Shown: positions 62,278 through 64,000 of the stretch, one piece after another
Numbering within the stretch: the stretch's first letter is position 1
Layout of the letters: the number at the start of each line of letters is the position of its first letter
Origin: CAYHGX01 sp964356355
GTDB taxonomy: Bacteria; Patescibacteriota; Gracilibacteria; UBA1369; LOWO2-01-FULL-3
DNA: 64,000 nt
Direction: 5' to 3'
NCBI GenBank assembly: GCA_964356355.1
Contig: CAYHGX010000007.1
Span: 1 to 64,000, forward strand
The notes under the pieces: generated by a model
Database searches by the model: none
Told to the model about the DNA's origin: nothing
Seen by the model: only the letters and a program-made list of their open reading frames with translations
Made by a program: the position numbers and the translations under genes

Positions 62278-63691
62278 CATCAGAGGAATCGCTGATCCCA
62301 TAGACGAAAAACCAGCAGACCTCACAGAAGAAACAGTTTACCTGATAGGCAAAGGCATCGGCACCTATCTTTCACGCAAATACGCAGTAAAAACAATTGC
62401 CGTAGGACGAGACAATCGCCTCACCGGTGAAAAACTCCAAAACGCTTTCATGCGCGGCCTCAGCGAAACCGGAATCAAAGCCACAAACATCGGCCTCGCA
62501 ATTTCTCCAATGGTCTATTGGAGCGTTTGTGCCATGCCCTACGATGCCGCAGCAAATCTCACCGCCAGTCACAATCCAAAAGAGTACAACGGCGTCAAAG
62601 TAGTTACTCACAACGCCCATTCAATTTGCGGCGACGAGCTTCAAGAAGTTTTAAAATTAATTCAAAACAACGATTTCATTTCCGCACCACCAGTCGCCTC
62701 CGATACTCAAGAAATCATGCCCCAATATCTCGAAGACCTTGCCAGTAAAGTAAAATCCCATCGCCAACTCAAAGTAGTAGTAGATGCCGGAAATGGCACA
62801 GCTGGAAAATTCGCTCCAGAATTTTTACGCAAAATCGGTTGCGAAGTGATTGAATTATACTGCGAACTGGACGGTAATTTTCCCAACCACGAAGCCAATC
62901 CAGAAGAACTCGAAAACATGCACGACCTAATTGCCGCCGTCAAATCCCACCACGCCGATCTCGGCATCGGCTTCGATGGCGACGGCGACCGCGTAGGAGT
63001 CGTTGACGAAAAGGGCCACCACTATTCTGCCGATTACATGCTCCTCCTCCTCGCCCGCGATATGCTCAAGCGCCTCCCTGGAGCCAAAGTTGTTTTTGAT
63101 ATCAAAACCTCCCAAGTAATCATCAACGACCTCATCGCCCACGGCGCAGAGCCAGTTATGAGCAAAACCGGCCACAGCTTTATCGAAAACAAAATGAAAG
63201 AAATTGGTGCGCCACTAGCTGGAGAAGTCTCCGGCCATTTATTTTTCGGTGAAAACTATTACGGTTTCGACGACGCCCTTTTAGCAGCAGGCAAAATTGT
63301 ACAAATTATCTCAGAAGAAACGCATCCACTCTCTCAAATGTTCAATACCCTCCCTCAAACTTTTTCCACGCCCGAACTCAAACTTCACTGCCCTGACGAC
63401 AAAAAATTTGAAATAGTCAAAGCACTAGTTGCTCACTTCACCGCCGCCTACAACTGCATCACCATCGACGGCGTCCGCGTAAATTTCGACGCCAACTCCT
63501 GGGGAGCAGTTCGCGCCTCAAACACCAGCCCAAACCTCACCCTCCGCTTCGAATCAGGCACTCCAGAGCGCCTCAAAGAAATCCAGCAACTCATGCTCAC
63601 CGAGCTCCAAAAACACCCACAAGTAAACACCTCTAAGCTGAGAGAAAGCATAGAAATTTTAGCTTTTGAGCGCATTGATTTTCAAAAATAG
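62246..63691 (+). CDS. manB: phosphomannomutase/phosphoglucomutase
   Basis: 481 residues from MINPHIFRAYDIRG at 62246 (the ATG at 62210 lies within nadM). The active-site Ser is Ser108 in TASHNP, the Mg site is GFDGDGDR, sugar recognition is GEVSGHLFF, and the phosphate site is RASNTSPNLTLRFE. It interconverts hexose 1- and 6-phosphates for surface polysaccharide precursors. Assignment between mannose and glucose is not decided by sequence. Confidence 0.94.
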   Translation: MINPHIFRAYDIRGIADPIDEKPADLTEETVYLIGKGIGTYLSRKYAVKTIAVGRDNRLTGEKLQNAFMRGLSETGIKATNIGLAISPMVYWSVCAMPYDAAANLTASHNPKEYNGVKVVTHNAHSICGDELQEVLKLIQNNDFISAPPVASDTQEIMPQYLEDLASKVKSHRQLKVVVDAGNGTAGKFAPEFLRKIGCEVIELYCELDGNFPNHEANPEELENMHDLIAAVKSHHADLGIGFDGDGDRVGVVDEKGHHYSADYMLLLLARDMLKRLPGAKVVFDIKTSQVIINDLIAHGAEPVMSKTGHSFIENKMKEIGAPLAGEVSGHLFFGENYYGFDDALLAAGKIVQIISEETHPLSQMFNTLPQTFSTPELKLHCPDDKKFEIVKALVAHFTAAYNCITIDGVRVNFDANSWGAVRASNTSPNLTLRFESGTPERLKEIQQLMLTELQKHPQVNTSKLRESIEILAFERIDFQK

Positions 63692-63736
63692 CGAGCTCGA
63701 ATTCGCATATTAATTTAGCTTACACTTTCTGCCTCG

Positions 63737-64000
63737 CTACTGCCCACCCACATTCACCACTCCAGCCTTGGAAAACAAGAAAGAGTTCTTAGCAGGCGCC
63801 TTATAAAACACGTACACCGGATCAAAATCTGTATTACCTACAACATTAGGATCATTCTTGAGTCCCTTTGCCAAAGAATCACCATTCTTAGGCGATACCA
63901 AGTCACCACCCAGCACCACGGGATTCAATGTATCAATTCCATTACAAAAATTCTCATCCGGCGTACACGGATTCTTCTCTCCACATATAAATTCTTTATT
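63737..64000 (-). CDS. C-terminal end of a larger protein, probably secreted
   Basis: The minus-strand frame is open from the window edge (64000) to the stop at 63737-63739, giving 87 residues with the start beyond the window. Segments include EFICGEKNPCTPDENFCNG with three or four cysteines, then LGGDLVSPKNGDSLAKG and PVYVFYKAPAKNSFLF. The Cys spacing and small polar repeats suggest an extracellular domain. Family unknown. Confidence 0.65.
   Translation of the reverse strand, partial: NKEFICGEKNPCTPDENFCNGIDTLNPVVLGGDLVSPKNGDSLAKGLKNDPNVVGNTDFDPVYVFYKAPAKNSFLFSKAGVVNVGGQ

Noticed and set aside
63692..63720. GAGCTCGAATTC-type sequence resembling a cloning polylinker
   Set aside because: Only about 13 bp match a polylinker, flanking bases do not, and the stretch sits in a normal spacer after a stop codon. 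Chance is more likely than vector contamination.
1..64000. Alternative genetic code with UGA as Gly
   Set aside because: TGA ends the 24621-26252 gene at a sensible C-terminus, and no gene here needs TGA read-through.
1..64000. CRISPR array, transposase, integrase or prophage genes
   Set aside because: No regularly spaced repeat array, Cas protein, DDE transposase, tyrosine or serine recombinase, or phage structural protein was recognised.

Overview
The window looks like part of a chromosome from an uncultured candidate-phyla-radiation (Patescibacteria) bacterium, possibly Peregrinibacteria-like. This is inferred from gene content: a DUF4012 envelope protein, a TrmB-type regulator, several very large helical proteins of unknown function, duplicated HNH-nuclease genes, and a ribosome-rescue/NAD-salvage housekeeping set with no recognisable phage or insertion sequence. 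TGA is used as a stop (for example at 26250-26252), so the UGA=Gly code of Gracilibacteria/Absconditabacteria does not apply. Two runs of exactly 100 N (32182-32281 and 52945-53044) show this is a scaffold with two assembly joins. The plus strand is richer in C than G in both plus-strand and minus-strand genes, so the whole window probably lies on one replichore.

Layout. 1-10.4 kb: partial HNH nuclease, a 1,661-residue protein with a phosphodiester-glycosidase-like C-terminus, an M16 peptidase, a class B penicillin-binding protein and a small helical protein. 10.4-14.9 kb: an exported 14-repeat beta-propeller protein. 15.0-19.9 kb: a SUF iron-sulfur operon (sufC-sufB-sufD-like-sufS-sufU-sufT-like). 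19.9-32.2 kb: envelope and redox genes, namely a large lipoprotein, an SLH-anchored FAD oxidoreductase, a DUF4012 protein, a TrmB-like regulator divergent from a PCMH-type flavoprotein, an FTR1 iron permease with a lipoprotein, and a transglutaminase-like membrane protein that runs into the first gap. 32.3-40.5 kb: a long hairpin element, tRNA-Trp, a DUF3352-like lipoprotein, bL33, tRNA-Thr, an ECF sigma/anti-sigma pair, a RelE-type toxin-antitoxin pair with an Smr gene, an ABC exporter and a HicAB pair. 40.5-47.3 kb: HtrA, YibE/F, an ApbE plus FMN-binding lipoprotein module, a PGPGW membrane protein, a candidate structured RNA, a site-2 protease and a second HNH nuclease. 47.6-54.1 kb: a second giant protein, a RelB/YafQ-type pair bracketed by an 18-bp direct repeat, tRNA-Ser and a saccharopine-dehydrogenase-like protein interrupted by the second gap. 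54.2-64 kb: hypothetical genes, a CDF metal transporter, a histone-H1-like protein, a rhodanese overlapping a membrane spermidine-synthase-like protein, smpB, nadE, a nadM-like gene, a phosphomannomutase and the end of a secreted protein.

Three toxin-antitoxin pairs, two flavin-dependent envelope systems and many lipoproteins suggest a small envelope-focused genome. Promoters are mostly sigma-70-like (TTGAnn, 16-18 bp, TATAAT), often with an extended -10 (TGNTATAAT), and several leave almost no 5' untranslated region. The least explained features are the paired leader elements upstream of the HNH genes (917-982 and 47402-47467), the long hairpin at 32314-32409, the RNA-like region at 45181-45400 and the GCGAGCGAAGCGAG repeats that occur inside coding sequence.
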